Source: Cellulosimicrobium sp. CUA-896 (GTDB taxonomy: Bacteria > Actinomycetota > Actinomycetes > Actinomycetales > Cellulomonadaceae). Taken from it: DNA of 64,000 nucleotides. Shown piece after piece: positions 42,519-51,502 of this stretch. The notes under the pieces are model-generated. The model searched no databases and was not told the DNA's origin. It worked only from the letters and a program-made list of their open reading frames with translations. Positions within the stretch are counted from its first letter, which is position 1, and the number at the start of each line of letters is the position of its first letter. The translations under genes were made by a program, and so were the position numbers. The stretch spans positions 62,001 to 126,000 of the forward strand of contig NZ_MKKH01000066.1 in assembly GCF_001942335.1 (NCBI RefSeq). The letters are read 5' to 3'.

Positions 42519-43358
42519 TCAGGCTCCGACGCGGAAGCGCACGAACTCGGTGATCGAGCCACCGGCCTCGGACACGACCTGGCCGACCGTCTTCTTCGGG
42601 TCCTTCGCGAGCGGCTGGTCGACGAGGACGACGTCCTTGAAGAAGCCCCCGAGCCGGCCCTCGATGATCTTCGGCAGCGCGGCCTCCGGCTTGCCCTCGT
42701 TGCGCGAGGTCTCCTCGGCGATGCGGCGCTCGTTCTCCACCGTCTCGGCCGGGACGTCGTCGCGCGACAGGTACTGCGGCGACATCGCGGCCACGTGCTG
42801 CGCGACGTCCTTCGCGACGGCCTCGCCGGCCGCGTCGGTCGCGACGACGACGCCGATCGACGGCGGCAGGTCGCGCGCGGTGCGGTGCAGGTAGGCGGTG
42901 ACGCGCTCGCCCGCGACGCGCGTCACGCGGCGCAGGACGATCTTCTCGCCGAGCGTCGCGGCGGTGTTGTCGATGACCTCCTGGACGGTCTCGCCGTCGG
43001 CGTCCGCGGCGAGCGCGGCGTCGGCGTCGCGCGCACCGGCGGCGGCGGCCGCCTTGAGCACGCGGTCGGCCAGGTTGATGAAGGTCTCGTTCTTCGCCAC
43101 GAAGTCGGTCTCGGAGTTGAGCTCGACGAGCGTGGCGACCTGACCGCCCTCGGCGTCGCGGATGTCCACGGCCACGAGGCCCTCGGACGTGGAACGGCCC
43201 TCGCGCTTGGCGACGCCCTTCAGGCCCTTGACGCGGATGATCTCGAGCGCCTTGTCGGAGTCGCCGTTGGCCTCGTCGAGCGCCTTCTTGACGTCGAGCA
43301 TGCCGGCGCCGGTGCGCTCGCGCAGCGCCTTGATGTCAGCGGCGGTGTAGTTCGCCAT
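42519..43358 (-). CDS. tsf: Elongation factor Ts
   Basis: Guanine-nucleotide exchange factor for EF-Tu, 279 aa. N-terminal UBA-like domain LRERTGAGMLDVKKALDEA, the core motif VELNSETDFVAKNE and the C-terminal subdomain with NEGKPEAALPKIIEGRLGGFFKDVVLVDQ. ATG 43358 follows GAGGATCC. It is between rpsB (upstream hairpin) and pyrH (two downstream hairpins). Confidence 0.97.
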   Translation of the reverse strand: MANYTAADIKALRERTGAGMLDVKKALDEANGDSDKALEIIRVKGLKGVAKREGRSTSEGLVAVDIRDAEGGQVATLVELNSETDFVAKNETFINLADRVLKAAAAAGARDADAALAADADGETVQEVIDNTAATLGEKIVLRRVTRVAGERVTAYLHRTARDLPPSIGVVVATDAAGEAVAKDVAQHVAAMSPQYLSRDDVPAETVENERRIAEETSRNEGKPEAALPKIIEGRLGGFFKDVVLVDQPLAKDPKKTVGQVVSEAGGSITEFVRFRVGA

Positions 43359-43410
43359 GGTGGAGGATCCTCACTCGTGGTTCGTCACGGGTCGTGCTGG
43401 GTGCGGGCTC

Positions 43411-43430
43411 CGGGCCCCTCCGGGGACCCG
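43411..43430 (-). terminator. Weak second hairpin between rpsB and tsf
   Basis: CGGGCCCC and GGGGACCCG pair with one bulged A around a 3-nt loop. It follows the very strong hairpin at 43439-43476 and may form a tandem pair with it. Confidence 0.4.
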
Positions 43431-43438
43431 GGCGCGGC

Positions 43439-43476
43439 GTGGGGTGCGCGGCGGGCTCGCCCGCCGCGCACCCCAC
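43439..43476 (-). terminator. Strong 18-bp hairpin between rpsB and tsf
   Basis: The arms 43439-43456 and 43459-43476 are exact reverse complements (GTGGGGTGCG... and ...CGCACCCCAC) separated by 2 nt, so the real loop opens the innermost pairs. It starts 5 nt after the rpsB stop. It can end most rpsB transcripts and let a fraction read on into tsf. Confidence 0.8.
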
Positions 43477-43480
43477 GTCC

Positions 43481-44440
43481 TCACTCGGCCTGCTCGGTCT
43501 TCTCGGCCGTCTCCGCCTGCTCGGTCGTCGGCTCGCCGGCCGCCTCGGCCGCGGCGTCGACCGCGGGGGCCGCGTCCGCACCGGGGGCGACGGCCTCCTC
43601 GGCGCCGGTCGCGCCCTGGGTCGGCGCGGCCTCCGCCGGCTGCTCCTGCGTCTCGAGCTGCTGCTCGGCGCCCTCGAGGAGCTCGCGCTCCCACTCGGCG
43701 AGCGGCTCGGCGTCGGTCGCGGCACCGGCCTCGGCGCCCGAACGGCCCGAGTGGCGCTGCATGAGGCCCTCGGCGGCGGCGTCGGCGATCACGCGCGTCA
43801 GCAGCGTGACGGAGCGGATGGCGTCGTCGTTGCCGGGGATCTTGTAGTCCACGACGTCGGGGTCGCAGTTGGTGTCCAGGATCGCGACGATCGGGATGTT
43901 GAGCTTGCGCGCCTCGTCGACCGCGAGGTGCTCCTTGTTCGTGTCGACGATCCACACGGCGGAGGGCACCTTCGCCATGTCGCGGATGCCGCCGAGCGTG
44001 CGCGCGAGCTTGTCCTTCTCGCGGCGCAGGACGAGGAGCTCCTTCTTGGTGAGCCCCGAGCCGGCGACGTCGTCGAAGTCGATCTCCTCGAGCTCCTTGA
44101 GGCGCTGCAGGCGCTTGTGGACCGTCGTGAAGTTGGTGAGCATGCCGCCGAGCCAGCGGTGGTTCACGTACGGCATGCCGACGCGCGACGCCTGCTCGGC
44201 CACGGGCTCCTGGGCCTGCTTCTTCGTGCCGACGAACAGGATCGTGCCGCCGTGCGCGACGGTCTCCTTGACGAAGTCGTAGGCGCGGTCGATGTAGGAC
44301 AGCGACTGCTGGAGGTCGACGATGTAGATGCCGTTGCGCTCCGTGAAGATGAAGCGCTTCATCTTCGGGTTCCAACGGCGGGTCTGGTGCCCGAAGTGGA
44401 CACCGCTCTCGAGGAGCTGGCGCATGGTCACGACGGCCAT
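43481..44440 (-). CDS. rpsB: 30S ribosomal protein S2
   Basis: 319 aa. The S2 core is intact: [35 protein letters not shown]-type start, [26 protein letters not shown], and [31 protein letters not shown]. It has an acidic, Ala/Glu-rich C-terminal tail of about 80 residues, common in actinobacteria. ATG at 44438-44440 with AAAGGA upstream. Preceded by a long transcribed leader. Confidence 0.97.
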   Translation of the reverse strand: MAVVTMRQLLESGVHFGHQTRRWNPKMKRFIFTERNGIYIVDLQQSLSYIDRAYDFVKETVAHGGTILFVGTKKQAQEPVAEQASRVGMPYVNHRWLGGMLTNFTTVHKRLQRLKELEEIDFDDVAGSGLTKKELLVLRREKDKLARTLGGIRDMAKVPSAVWIVDTNKEHLAVDEARKLNIPIVAILDTNCDPDVVDYKIPGNDDAIRSVTLLTRVIADAAAEGLMQRHSGRSGAEAGAATDAEPLAEWERELLEGAEQQLETQEQPAEAAPTQGATGAEEAVAPGADAAPAVDAAAEAAGEPTTEQAETAEKTEQAE

Positions 44441-44936
44441 GACACGTCCTTTCACCGCGCGGCCCGGGATCCTCCCGGTGCACGCGCGCTCCGGCGGCCC
44501 CCTCGCGAGGCGGGCCGCGACTGCGGTTGTCGGTGCGGTCCACGGCGGAACGCACCCCTGGCGCCACCCGTGCCGACGCCCGCTCGCACGGGGTGCGGGC
44601 GGGACCGACGCCGGACGCGGCCCGCAGGATCCCGGCGGACCGGGACGGGAAGCGGGAGCGTGGCGCGCGAAGTCGACCGGTCCGGCCCGTCGTCCCGCCG
44701 CCTCCGGACGCCGGAGCGCCGAGCGACGAACGAGGCGGCTGGTGGCCGTGCCGATCGCGTCGACCAGTCTACCCGACCGCCGGGGCACGGCCGACGCTGC
44801 GAGGCGCGGGACGGCGTGCCTCGCGGCGACACCCTCGACCACAGCCTCGGGCCGACGTCCGTCGGCTCCTCCCGTCGTCCACAGCCGGGTCGTCGGCGCG
44901 TGCACGCTCGGCCGCCCGCACGGCACGCTGCCGGGC
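44441..44936. other. rpsB leader and divergent intergenic region
   Basis: 496 bases with no convincing gene. On the minus strand a TAGACT hexamer at 44766-44771 is the best rpsB -10 candidate, which would give a leader of about 320 nt; no good -35 is seen. On the plus strand the M23 gene has CACGCT 7 nt before its ATG. The leader is GC-rich with several possible stems but I could not identify a known S2 leader fold. Confidence 0.4.
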
Positions 44937-45599
44937 ATGACGACGCCCGCCGCCGTGGCCGACCGCAGCTCGGCACGCCCCTCCGTCCGGTCGACCGCGC
45001 TCGCGCTCTGCGTCGTGGTCCCGGCCCTGGTCGGCGTCCACGCGGGCCCTCCCGCCACGGCCGCCGGCGCGGCCGGACCACCGGCGCACGGCGACCGCCC
45101 CCTGCGGGCACCGGCGGACGGGTTCTCCCCCGGCCGGCTGCGCGAGGACCCCGCGGGCTGGGTCCCGCCGCTGGAACGCCCGGACGACGCCCTCGGCGTC
45201 CTCGCCCCGTTCGACCCCCCGGCGCAGGACTGGCTCGCGGGACACCGCGGCGTCGACCTCGCCGCGACCCCGGGCGAGGTCGTGCGCTCCCCCGCGCCCG
45301 GCGTCGTCACGTTCGCCGGCCCGGTCGCCGGGCGCGACGTGCTCGTGGTGCTGCACGACGACGGGCTGCGCACCTCGGTGGAACCCGTCACGGGGACCGT
45401 CGGCCCGGGAGCGCGCGTGGGCCGCGGGACGCCGGTCGGGACCGTCGAGGTGGTGCCGGGCGGGCCGACGTCGTCCCACCGCGGCGGGCACTGCGCGCGC
45501 ACGTGCGTCCACTGGGGCGTGCGTCGCGGCGAGCGCTACCTCGACCCGCTCGGGCTGCTCGGTGACCGGTCCCCGATCGTGCTCCTGCCCCTCGGCTGA
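44937..45599 (+). CDS. M23 (LytM) family peptidase-like secreted protein
   Basis: 220 aa with an N-terminal signal peptide (hydrophobic core [17 protein letters not shown], likely cut after ATA or nearby). The LytM-type fold is indicated by [27 protein letters not shown] and by the end motif [19 protein letters not shown]. In active LytM enzymes the last metal motif is HxH; here the first position is Cys (C-V-H), so zinc binding may be altered or the protein may be an amidase activator. ATG at 44937 has CACGCT 7 nt upstream (leaderless type). Located divergently from rpsB, a position common in actinobacteria. Confidence 0.8.
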   Translation: MTTPAAVADRSSARPSVRSTALALCVVVPALVGVHAGPPATAAGAAGPPAHGDRPLRAPADGFSPGRLREDPAGWVPPLERPDDALGVLAPFDPPAQDWLAGHRGVDLAATPGEVVRSPAPGVVTFAGPVAGRDVLVVLHDDGLRTSVEPVTGTVGPGARVGRGTPVGTVEVVPGGPTSSHRGGHCARTCVHWGVRRGERYLDPLGLLGDRSPIVLLPLG

Positions 45600-45661
45600 G
45601 GGGCGCCCTGACCCGTGCCGACCGCGCGCCCGGGACCACCGGCGCAGGCGCGCCGTCCGGC

Positions 45662-46684
45662 TCAGGCGCGCGGGAACGCCTGCTCGAACGAGCTGCGCAA
45701 CCGCTCCGCGGTCACGTGCGTGTAGCGCTGCGTCGTCGCGAGCGAGGAGTGCCCGAGGATCTCCTGGACGCTGCGCAGGTCGGACCCGCCGGCGAGCAGG
45801 TGCGTGGCGGCGCTGTGGCGCAGGTCGTGGGGCGCGACGTCCTCGACCCCCGCCGCCGCCGCGAGCCGGTGCACCGCGTCGCGCACCTGCCGCGGCCCCC
45901 AGCGGCCACCGCGGTCGCCGACGAGCAGCGCCGCGCCGGACCGAGCGGTGACGACGGCGGGGCGGCCCGCCTCGAGCCACCTCCGCACCGCGCGCGCGGC
46001 GGGGACCCCGAACGGCACGACGCGGTCCTTGTCCCCCTTGCCGAGCACCCGCACGGTCCGCCCGTCGAGGTCGACGTCGTCCACGTCGACCCCCGAGAGC
46101 TCTCCGACGCGGATCCCCGCCCCGTACAGCAGCTCGGCCGCGGCCCACTCCCGCAGGCGCGCGGGCGTCCCGTCGTCGGCGGCGGCGCGCGCGGCGTCCA
46201 GCAGCCGTGCGGCCGCGTCGACGGCGAGGACGGTCGGCAGCGTCCGTGGCACCCGGGGGCTCGCGAGGCGCGCCGACGGGTCGGCCGCGACGCGCCCCGT
46301 GGTGCGGGCCCAGTCGAAGAAGGCGCGCGCCGCAGCGCCGCGGCGCGCGAGCGTGGCGCGGGCGAGCCCCCGCTCGGAGAGCTCGGTGAGCCACGAGCGG
46401 AGCGTGGAGAGCCGGACGGCGTCGAGCGTCGCAGCGCCCTCGGCGGCCGCGTGCCGGAGCAGGTCGGCGACGTCACCGGCATAGGCGCGCACGGTGTGCT
46501 CCGACACCCCCCGGTCCACCGCGAGGTGGGCGGCGAAGTCGTCCAGGGCGACGGCCAGCGGCGCCGGCACCCCCGGCGCGGCCTCGGCCTCCGTCGTGGC
46601 CCCGCCCGGGGCCGTGGCCCCGCCCGTGGCCGCGTCCTGCGGGTCCGTCCTCCCCTGCGTCGCAGGTCGCCTCCGGTGGTCCAC
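45662..46684 (-). CDS. xerC: Tyrosine recombinase XerC
   Basis: 340 aa. N-terminal SAM-like core-binding domain (FAAHLAVDRGVSEHTVRAYAGDV), then the catalytic domain with Arg in GAGIRVGELSGVD, HDLRHSAATHLL (HxxR), LGHSS (His) and Tyr in TTQRYTHVT. All active residues are present. With XerD and FtsK it resolves chromosome dimers at dif. The GTG at 46682-46684 is chosen because the sequence before it overlaps dprA coding and looks random; a proline/alanine-rich stretch of about 45 residues still precedes the domain. Adjacent to dprA, it is chromosomal machinery rather than an integrase. Confidence 0.9.
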   Translation of the reverse strand: MDHRRRPATQGRTDPQDAATGGATAPGGATTEAEAAPGVPAPLAVALDDFAAHLAVDRGVSEHTVRAYAGDVADLLRHAAAEGAATLDAVRLSTLRSWLTELSERGLARATLARRGAAARAFFDWARTTGRVAADPSARLASPRVPRTLPTVLAVDAAARLLDAARAAADDGTPARLREWAAAELLYGAGIRVGELSGVDVDDVDLDGRTVRVLGKGDKDRVVPFGVPAARAVRRWLEAGRPAVVTARSGAALLVGDRGGRWGPRQVRDAVHRLAAAAGVEDVAPHDLRHSAATHLLAGGSDLRSVQEILGHSSLATTQRYTHVTAERLRSSFEQAFPRA

Positions 46685-46763
46685 GTCCCAGTGTGCCGTG
46701 CACGGCCCGCGGGCCCCCGCAGGCGCTCCGGGCGCGGGGCGGCCCGGTGGCCGACCCGCCCCG

Positions 46764-48104
46764 TCACGCACTGCCGGCCCCCTCCGGGGGGACGACCCGG
46801 CGCCATCCGCCCGCCACGCGCTCGGCGTGGCCCGACAGCTCGAGCCGGCCGAGCGCTCCGAGCGTCTCGGGCACGGCGAGACCGGCGGTGCGCGCGACCG
46901 ACCCGACCGGCCGGCCGACGCGCAGCGGCAACGCGTCCCACGCCCTCGTCTCGACCTCGTCGAGGCCGTCGTGCGGCGCTGCCCGTTCCCCGTCGGGCGG
47001 CGGCCCGGGCTGGAGCGCGTCCCGCCCCAGCTCTCCCGCGAGCTCCGCGACCTCGGCCGCGTCCGTCACGCAGACGGCGGTCCCGTCGCGCAGCAGCCGG
47101 TGGCAGCCTGACGACGCCATCGACGTCACCGGGCCGGGCACGACGCCGACGGGCCGCGAGAGCTCCGCTGCGCGCGCCGCCGTGCTCAGGGACCCCGACC
47201 GCCACGCCGCCTCCACGACGACCGTCGCCCCGGAGAACGCCGCGATGAGCCGGTTGCGCAGCAGGAACCGGACGCGGCTGGGCACGGATCCCGGCGGCAC
47301 CTCGGACACCACGGCACCGCCGGACGCCGTCACCGTACGCAGCAGCTCGACGTTCCCGGCGGGGTACAGGCGGTCGACGCCCCCGGCGAGGAACGCGACG
47401 GTGGGACCGTCGGCGGCGAGCGCACCCCGGTGCGCCATGGCGTCGATCCCGTACGCCCCGCCGGACACGACCGTGAAGCCGCGTCCGGCGAGCCCGGTCG
47501 CGAGCTCGCCGGTGACGTGCCGCCCGTAGTCGGTGCAGGCGCGGGCACCGACCACGGCGACCGACCGACGGGACGCGGCCGCGAGGTCGGGCGCTCCCCG
47601 GACCCAGAGCCCGAGCGGTGCCGCCGGGCCGAGGTCGTCGACCCGTGCCGGCCATCCCGGGTCGCCGGGCACGAGGAAGGCGCCACCGAGCCGCTCGAGC
47701 ACGTGCAGCTCGCGCCGGGGATCCAGGCCCTCGAGGCGCGGCGCCCACCGGCCGAGGGCGCGCAGGACCCGCGGCACCGGACCCTGCCGCTCGCGCTCCG
47801 GCTCCATCGGGAGGACGCCGGCGAGCACCGCGCGTCGGCCCGGTGCGGGGCGCTCCGCCGGCGCGCCGGGCGGCCGGGCCTGCTCCCCGAGGTGGGCGAG
47901 CGTGCTGCGCGCCGCCGCCGGTTCCCGCACGGCGTCGTAGACCCACGCGAGCGCCTCCGCCGCCCCGAGGGCGCGCACCAGTGCGCCGGCGACCTCGTCC
48001 CCGGGCTCGGCGATCCGGCACCACGCCGCGCGGGCGAGCCGGTCGTCGGCGACGTCGAAGACCGGCTCCGGGTGGGACCCCGGGGCGACCACCCGGTCAG
48101 CCAC
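46764..48104 (-). CDS. dprA: DNA-processing protein DprA
   Basis: 446 aa Rossmann-fold protein that loads RecA on incoming single-stranded DNA. Key motifs: VAVVGARACTDYGRHV, VSGGAYGIDAMAHRGAL, FLAGGVDRLYPAGN, FLLRNRLIAAFSGATVVVEA and VPGPVTSMASSGCHRLLRDG. N-terminal region and a C-terminal winged helix (EVETRAWDALP...LGALGRLELSGHAERV) frame the core. GTG at 48102-48104 overlaps the yifB stop by 8 nt. Confidence 0.94.
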   Translation of the reverse strand: MADRVVAPGSHPEPVFDVADDRLARAAWCRIAEPGDEVAGALVRALGAAEALAWVYDAVREPAAARSTLAHLGEQARPPGAPAERPAPGRRAVLAGVLPMEPERERQGPVPRVLRALGRWAPRLEGLDPRRELHVLERLGGAFLVPGDPGWPARVDDLGPAAPLGLWVRGAPDLAAASRRSVAVVGARACTDYGRHVTGELATGLAGRGFTVVSGGAYGIDAMAHRGALAADGPTVAFLAGGVDRLYPAGNVELLRTVTASGGAVVSEVPPGSVPSRVRFLLRNRLIAAFSGATVVVEAAWRSGSLSTAARAAELSRPVGVVPGPVTSMASSGCHRLLRDGTAVCVTDAAEVAELAGELGRDALQPGPPPDGERAAPHDGLDEVETRAWDALPLRVGRPVGSVARTAGLAVPETLGALGRLELSGHAERVAGGWRRVVPPEGAGSA

Positions 48105-49632
48105 GGTGACCCCGCGTGCGCAGCGCGAGACCCTGGCCGATGTCGGCCCGTGACGGCGCCGCGCGACCGGCGAGGTCCGCGACCGTCCAGGCGAGGCGCA
48201 GCACGCGGTCGGCGCCGCGCAGGCTCAGGGACCCACGGTCGAGCGCGGTGTCGACGTCGCGCAGCAGCGCGGGGTCCGGCCCCAGCCGGTCCCGCAGCCA
48301 CGTGCCCGGGACCTCGGCGTTCGTGCGCCAGCCCGTCCCGGCGAGGCGGGCGGCGGCCGCCTCCCGCGCGGCGCGGACGCGTGCGGCCACGGCGGCGCTC
48401 GACTCGGGGCGCGCACCGTTCGCGCGCTCGACCCGCGAGACCGGACGCACCTCGACCTGGACGTCGACGCGGTCGAGCAGCGGCCCCGAGAGGCGGCCGA
48501 AGTACCGCCGCTGCGCGACGGCGCTGCACGTGCAGTCCAGCCCCTTGCCCACGGCCCTGCCGCAGGGGCACGGGTTCGCGGCGAGGACGAGCTGGAAGCG
48601 GGCCGGGTACCGCGCGGTGCCTCCGGCGCGGTGGATCACCAGCTCGCCGTGCTCGAGCGGCTGGCGCAGCGTCTGCAGCACGCGCGCCCCGAACTCGGGC
48701 GCCTCGTCGAGGAACAGCACGCCCCGGTGCGCGCGCGACGCCGCTCCCGGCCTCGGCAGACCGCTGCCGCCCCCGACGATGGCCGCGGGCGTGGCGGTGT
48801 GGTGCGGGTCCTCGAACGGAGGGCGGCGCACCAGCCCCGCCCCGGGGTCGAAGACGCCGGCGACCGAGTGCACCGCCGTGACCTCGACGGCCTCGCTCTC
48901 CGTGAGGTCGGGCAGGATCCCGGGCAGGCGGGAGGCGAGCATCGTCTTCCCGGCACCAGGTGCCCCGACGAGGAGGAGGTGGTGGCCGCCGGCCGCCGCC
49001 ACCTCGAGCGCGTGGCGCGCCTCGTCCTGGCCGAGCACGTCGACGAGGTCGCCGTCGCGACGCACGACGGCGGACGGCCGCGCGGCCGGGACCGCCACGT
49101 GCCCCGCAGGTCGCTCGAGGTCGGCCCCGTGGAGCCGCGCGACGTCGGCGAGGTCGACGGCCCCGACGACCCGCGCGCCGGGCACCAGCCGCGCCTCCGG
49201 CTCGTCGGCCGCCGGCACCACGACGTCGGGGAACCCCGCGTCGACCGCCGCCGCCACCGCCGGGAGGACCCCTCGCACCGGCTGCAGCCTGCCGTCGAGA
49301 CCGAGCTCCCCCAGGTGCACGACGCGCTCGACGTCGGAGGTGCCGAGGATCCCGGCGCCGGCGAGCGTCGCGACCGCGATCGCGAGGTCGAACGTCGTCC
49401 CGGACTTCGGCAGCGCGGCGGGTGAGAGGTTGACGGTGATCTTGCGCTGCGGCCACGTCAGGCCCGACGACGCGACGGCCGCGCGCACGCGGTCGCGCGA
49501 CTCGCTGAGCGCCGTGTCCGGCAGACCCACGAGGACGAACCCCGGGACGGAGGCCGCGATGTGCGCCTGGACCTCGACGACGTGACCGGTCAGGCCGACG
49601 AGCGCGACGGCGCGCGTGGTACCGAGGGCCAT
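48097..49632 (-). CDS. YifB/ComM family Mg-chelatase-like AAA ATPase
   Basis: 511 aa. N-terminal Lon-like domain (VGLPDTALSESRDRVRAA, NLSPAALPKSGTTFDLAIA), then an AAA+ core with Walker A VGAPGAGKTMLASRLPG, Walker B VLFLDEAPEF and a Cys cluster NPCPCGRAVGKGLDCTC, and the C-terminal Mg-chelatase part. ComM-type proteins act as helicases in branch migration during natural transformation. The ATG (49630-49632) overlaps the yraN stop as TGATG. Placed before dprA and after yraN. Confidence 0.93.
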   Translation of the reverse strand: MALGTTRAVALVGLTGHVVEVQAHIAASVPGFVLVGLPDTALSESRDRVRAAVASSGLTWPQRKITVNLSPAALPKSGTTFDLAIAVATLAGAGILGTSDVERVVHLGELGLDGRLQPVRGVLPAVAAAVDAGFPDVVVPAADEPEARLVPGARVVGAVDLADVARLHGADLERPAGHVAVPAARPSAVVRRDGDLVDVLGQDEARHALEVAAAGGHHLLLVGAPGAGKTMLASRLPGILPDLTESEAVEVTAVHSVAGVFDPGAGLVRRPPFEDPHHTATPAAIVGGGSGLPRPGAASRAHRGVLFLDEAPEFGARVLQTLRQPLEHGELVIHRAGGTARYPARFQLVLAANPCPCGRAVGKGLDCTCSAVAQRRYFGRLSGPLLDRVDVQVEVRPVSRVERANGARPESSAAVAARVRAAREAAAARLAGTGWRTNAEVPGTWLRDRLGPDPALLRDVDTALDRGSLSLRGADRVLRLAWTVADLAGRAAPSRADIGQGLALRTRGHRG

Positions 49633-49991
49633 CAGGCGCTCACCCCCGCGAGGTGCTCGACCTGCGCGGCGCCGGCACGCGGCACGACGACCGCCACCAC
49701 GTCGATGCGCACCGAGCGCGCGCCCACGTCGTGCGTCGCGAGCCACTGGCCGGTGAGCCGGCGCAGCCGCGCCAGCTTCGCCGGCGTCACGGCCTGCGCC
49801 GGGTGCCCGTAGGCGGTGCCTCGGCGCGTCTTGACCTCGACGGCGACGAGCACGTCCCCGTCGAGCGCGACGACGTCGAGCTCGCCGTCGTGCCCGCGCC
49901 AGTTGCGGTCGAGCACGGTCCACCCCGCCTCGACCAGGTGGGCCGCGGCCACCCTCTCCCCGTACCGCCCGACGGCGTCCTTCGCTCCCAT
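49632..49991 (-). CDS. UPF0102 family YraN-like endonuclease-fold protein
   Basis: 119 aa. Pattern G-x-x-G-E-x-x-A near the start (VGRYGERVAAAHL) and the nuclease-like core GELDVVALDGDVLVAVEVKTRR (D...ExK). Members have a restriction-endonuclease-like fold; biological role uncertain. ATG at 49989-49991 with GGAGGTGAG upstream. First in the tightly packed yraN-yifB-dprA-xerC run. Confidence 0.9.
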   Translation of the reverse strand: MGAKDAVGRYGERVAAAHLVEAGWTVLDRNWRGHDGELDVVALDGDVLVAVEVKTRRGTAYGHPAQAVTPAKLARLRRLTGQWLATHDVGARSVRIDVVAVVVPRAGAAQVEHLAGVSA

Positions 49992-50139
49992 GGGCTCACC
50001 TCCGCGGCCCACGGTGCGCCCACGCCGGACGCTCCCGCCACGCGCCGTCGCGCGGCTGGGGACGAGACCCCCGGCGGCCGTGCCTGTGCACGGCCAGCGC
50101 ACCCGTGCGGCGGCGCAGAGCCTCAGAGGCGCCGCGGCC

Positions 50140-50439
50140 TCAGAGCTGGAGCTCGGCCTTCGCGAGCTCCTCGACGTTGACGTCCTTGAACGTCACCACA
50201 CGCACCGACTTCACGAACCGTGCCGACCGGTAGACGTCCCAGACCCACGCGTCCGCGAGGCGCAGCTCGAAGTAGACTTCGCCCGCGGCCGAGCGCACCT
50301 GGAGGTCGACCTGGTTCGCCAGGTAGAAGCGGCGTTCGGTCTCCACCACGTACGAGAACAGACCCACCACGTCGCGGTACTCGCGGTACAGCGCGAGCTC
50401 CATCTCGGTCTCGTAGTTCTCGAGGTCTTCGGCACTCAC
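50140..50439 (-). CDS. DUF2469 family protein
   Basis: 99 aa, strongly conserved in actinobacteria as a single small protein between rnhB and yraN: MSAEDLENYETEMELALYREY at the start and YVVETERRFYLANQVDLQ in the middle. Function unknown. The GTG at 50437-50439 has GGGAGC adjacent and also CATGAT 6 nt upstream, so leaderless translation is possible. An in-frame GTG six codons upstream is the alternative. Confidence 0.88.
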   Translation of the reverse strand: MSAEDLENYETEMELALYREYRDVVGLFSYVVETERRFYLANQVDLQVRSAAGEVYFELRLADAWVWDVYRSARFVKSVRVVTFKDVNVEELAKAELQL

Positions 50440-50445
50440 GCTCCC

Positions 50446-50451
50446 ATCATG
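50446..50451 (-). promoter_or_regulatory. DUF2469 gene -10 element (candidate, leaderless)
   Basis: Minus-strand CATGAT, 6 nt, then the GTG. It keeps the A at position 2 and T at position 6 that are most important in -10 hexamers. Weaker than the TAGGCT-type examples. Confidence 0.35.
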
Positions 50452-50476
50452 GACCATCGAGGCCGCGAGCCGTGGC

Positions 50477-51502
50477 TCAGCCGCGGTGCGCCGCCACGGC
50501 GTCGAGCCTGAGGTCGAGGGCCACCTCGGACGAGGCCGACCCGTCGTGCCCGACCTCGTCCGGCGCGGCCTCGTCCAGCGCGGCCTCGTCCAGCGCGGCC
50601 TCGTCGAGCGCGGCCTCGTCGAGCGCCGTCATCGCCACCGCGTCCTGGAGCACCAGGACGTCGCGCCGGTCGGGCGCGCCCCCGTCGCCGAGAGTGCCGT
50701 CGGCACCGTCGGCACCGTCGTGGCTGCCGGGCAGCCGCCAGCTGCGCCGGTGCTGCGGCGTGGGGCCGTGCTCGCGCAGCGCCGCGACGTGGTTCGCCGC
50801 GCCGTAGCCCTTGTTCTGGTCCCAGCCGAACGCGGAGTACTGCCGCGCCAGGTTGGTCATCAGCCCGTCGCGCTCGGTCTTCGCGAGCACGCTCGCCGCG
50901 GCGACGGACGCGCACTGCAGGTCGGCCTTGACCAGGGTCCGCACGTGCGGTTCGAGCAGGCGGTCGTCGCCGTGCGGGTCGAGGTCGAACGCCTCGAAGA
51001 GGTCGACGGCGGCCGGGCGGCTCAGCCAGTCGTGCTTGCCGTCGAGCAGCACCGCGTCGACGTCCCCGACGGTGCGTCGTACCTGCGCGAGGGCTCGTCT
51101 GCCCGCGAGGCGGAGGGCGCCGACGATGCCGTGCGCGTCGATCTCGGCGGGCCCCGCGTGCCCGACCGCCCAGGCGAGGCACCAGGACCGGGCGAGCGGG
51201 ACGAGCGCCTCGCGCGCCGCGGCGGTGAGCAGCTTGGAGTCGGTCAGGCCGGGCGGGCACGGCCTCGTGGTCAGGTCGACGACGACCACCCCCACCGACA
51301 CGGGGCCCGCGAGCGCGCCGCGGCCGACCTCGTCCATCCCGGCGACCACGCGTGCGCCCCCGCGCAGCAGCGCACGCTCCTGGCGCAGGTCGGGACGCCG
51401 TCGCCGGACCGGCGTGCGCGCCGCCGCGCGGGCGTCACGCCCGGCACGCCGCGGAGCGTCGCGGTCCCCGGCACCGCCGGCGTCCACGACCGGGAGGGTC
51501 AC
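50477..51502 (-). CDS. rnhB: Ribonuclease HII with extended C-terminus
   Basis: 341 aa; typical RNase HII is 200-260. The catalytic residues are in [13 protein letters not shown] (Asp, Glu), LLDGKHDW (Asp) and [21 protein letters not shown] (Asp). It cleaves RNA in RNA:DNA hybrids, including single ribonucleotides. Beyond [26 protein letters not shown], the usual end, about 95 further residues are acidic and low complexity, containing ALDEA repeated four to five times. The first 50 residues are Arg-rich and disordered. The GTG start overlaps the lepB stop as GTGA. Confidence 0.92.
   Translation of the reverse strand: MTLPVVDAGGAGDRDAPRRAGRDARAAARTPVRRRRPDLRQERALLRGGARVVAGMDEVGRGALAGPVSVGVVVVDLTTRPCPPGLTDSKLLTAAAREALVPLARSWCLAWAVGHAGPAEIDAHGIVGALRLAGRRALAQVRRTVGDVDAVLLDGKHDWLSRPAAVDLFEAFDLDPHGDDRLLEPHVRTLVKADLQCASVAAASVLAKTERDGLMTNLARQYSAFGWDQNKGYGAANHVAALREHGPTPQHRRSWRLPGSHDGADGADGTLGDGGAPDRRDVLVLQDAVAMTALDEAALDEAALDEAALDEAAPDEVGHDGSASSEVALDLRLDAVAAHRG
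50563..50622 (-). repeat. Four tandem 15-bp repeats in the rnhB 3' region
   Basis: Four units beginning at 50563, 50578, 50593 and 50608 share the core GCGCGGCCTCGTC and differ only at the C/G before the last base. On the minus strand each encodes the pentapeptide ALDEA. Units of exactly five codons keep the frame, so copy number can vary without damage to the enzyme. Confidence 0.85.

Noticed and set aside
45662-46684. Tyrosine recombinase as integrase of a mobile element
   Set aside because: It sits in the conserved yraN-yifB-dprA-xerC order, has XerC-like sequence, and no attachment repeats, excisionase or tRNA flank it.
50563-50622. Short tandem repeats as a CRISPR array
   Set aside because: The units are 15 bp with no spacers and are coding sequence of rnhB. 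Nothing else in the window has repeat-spacer layout and no cas genes are present.
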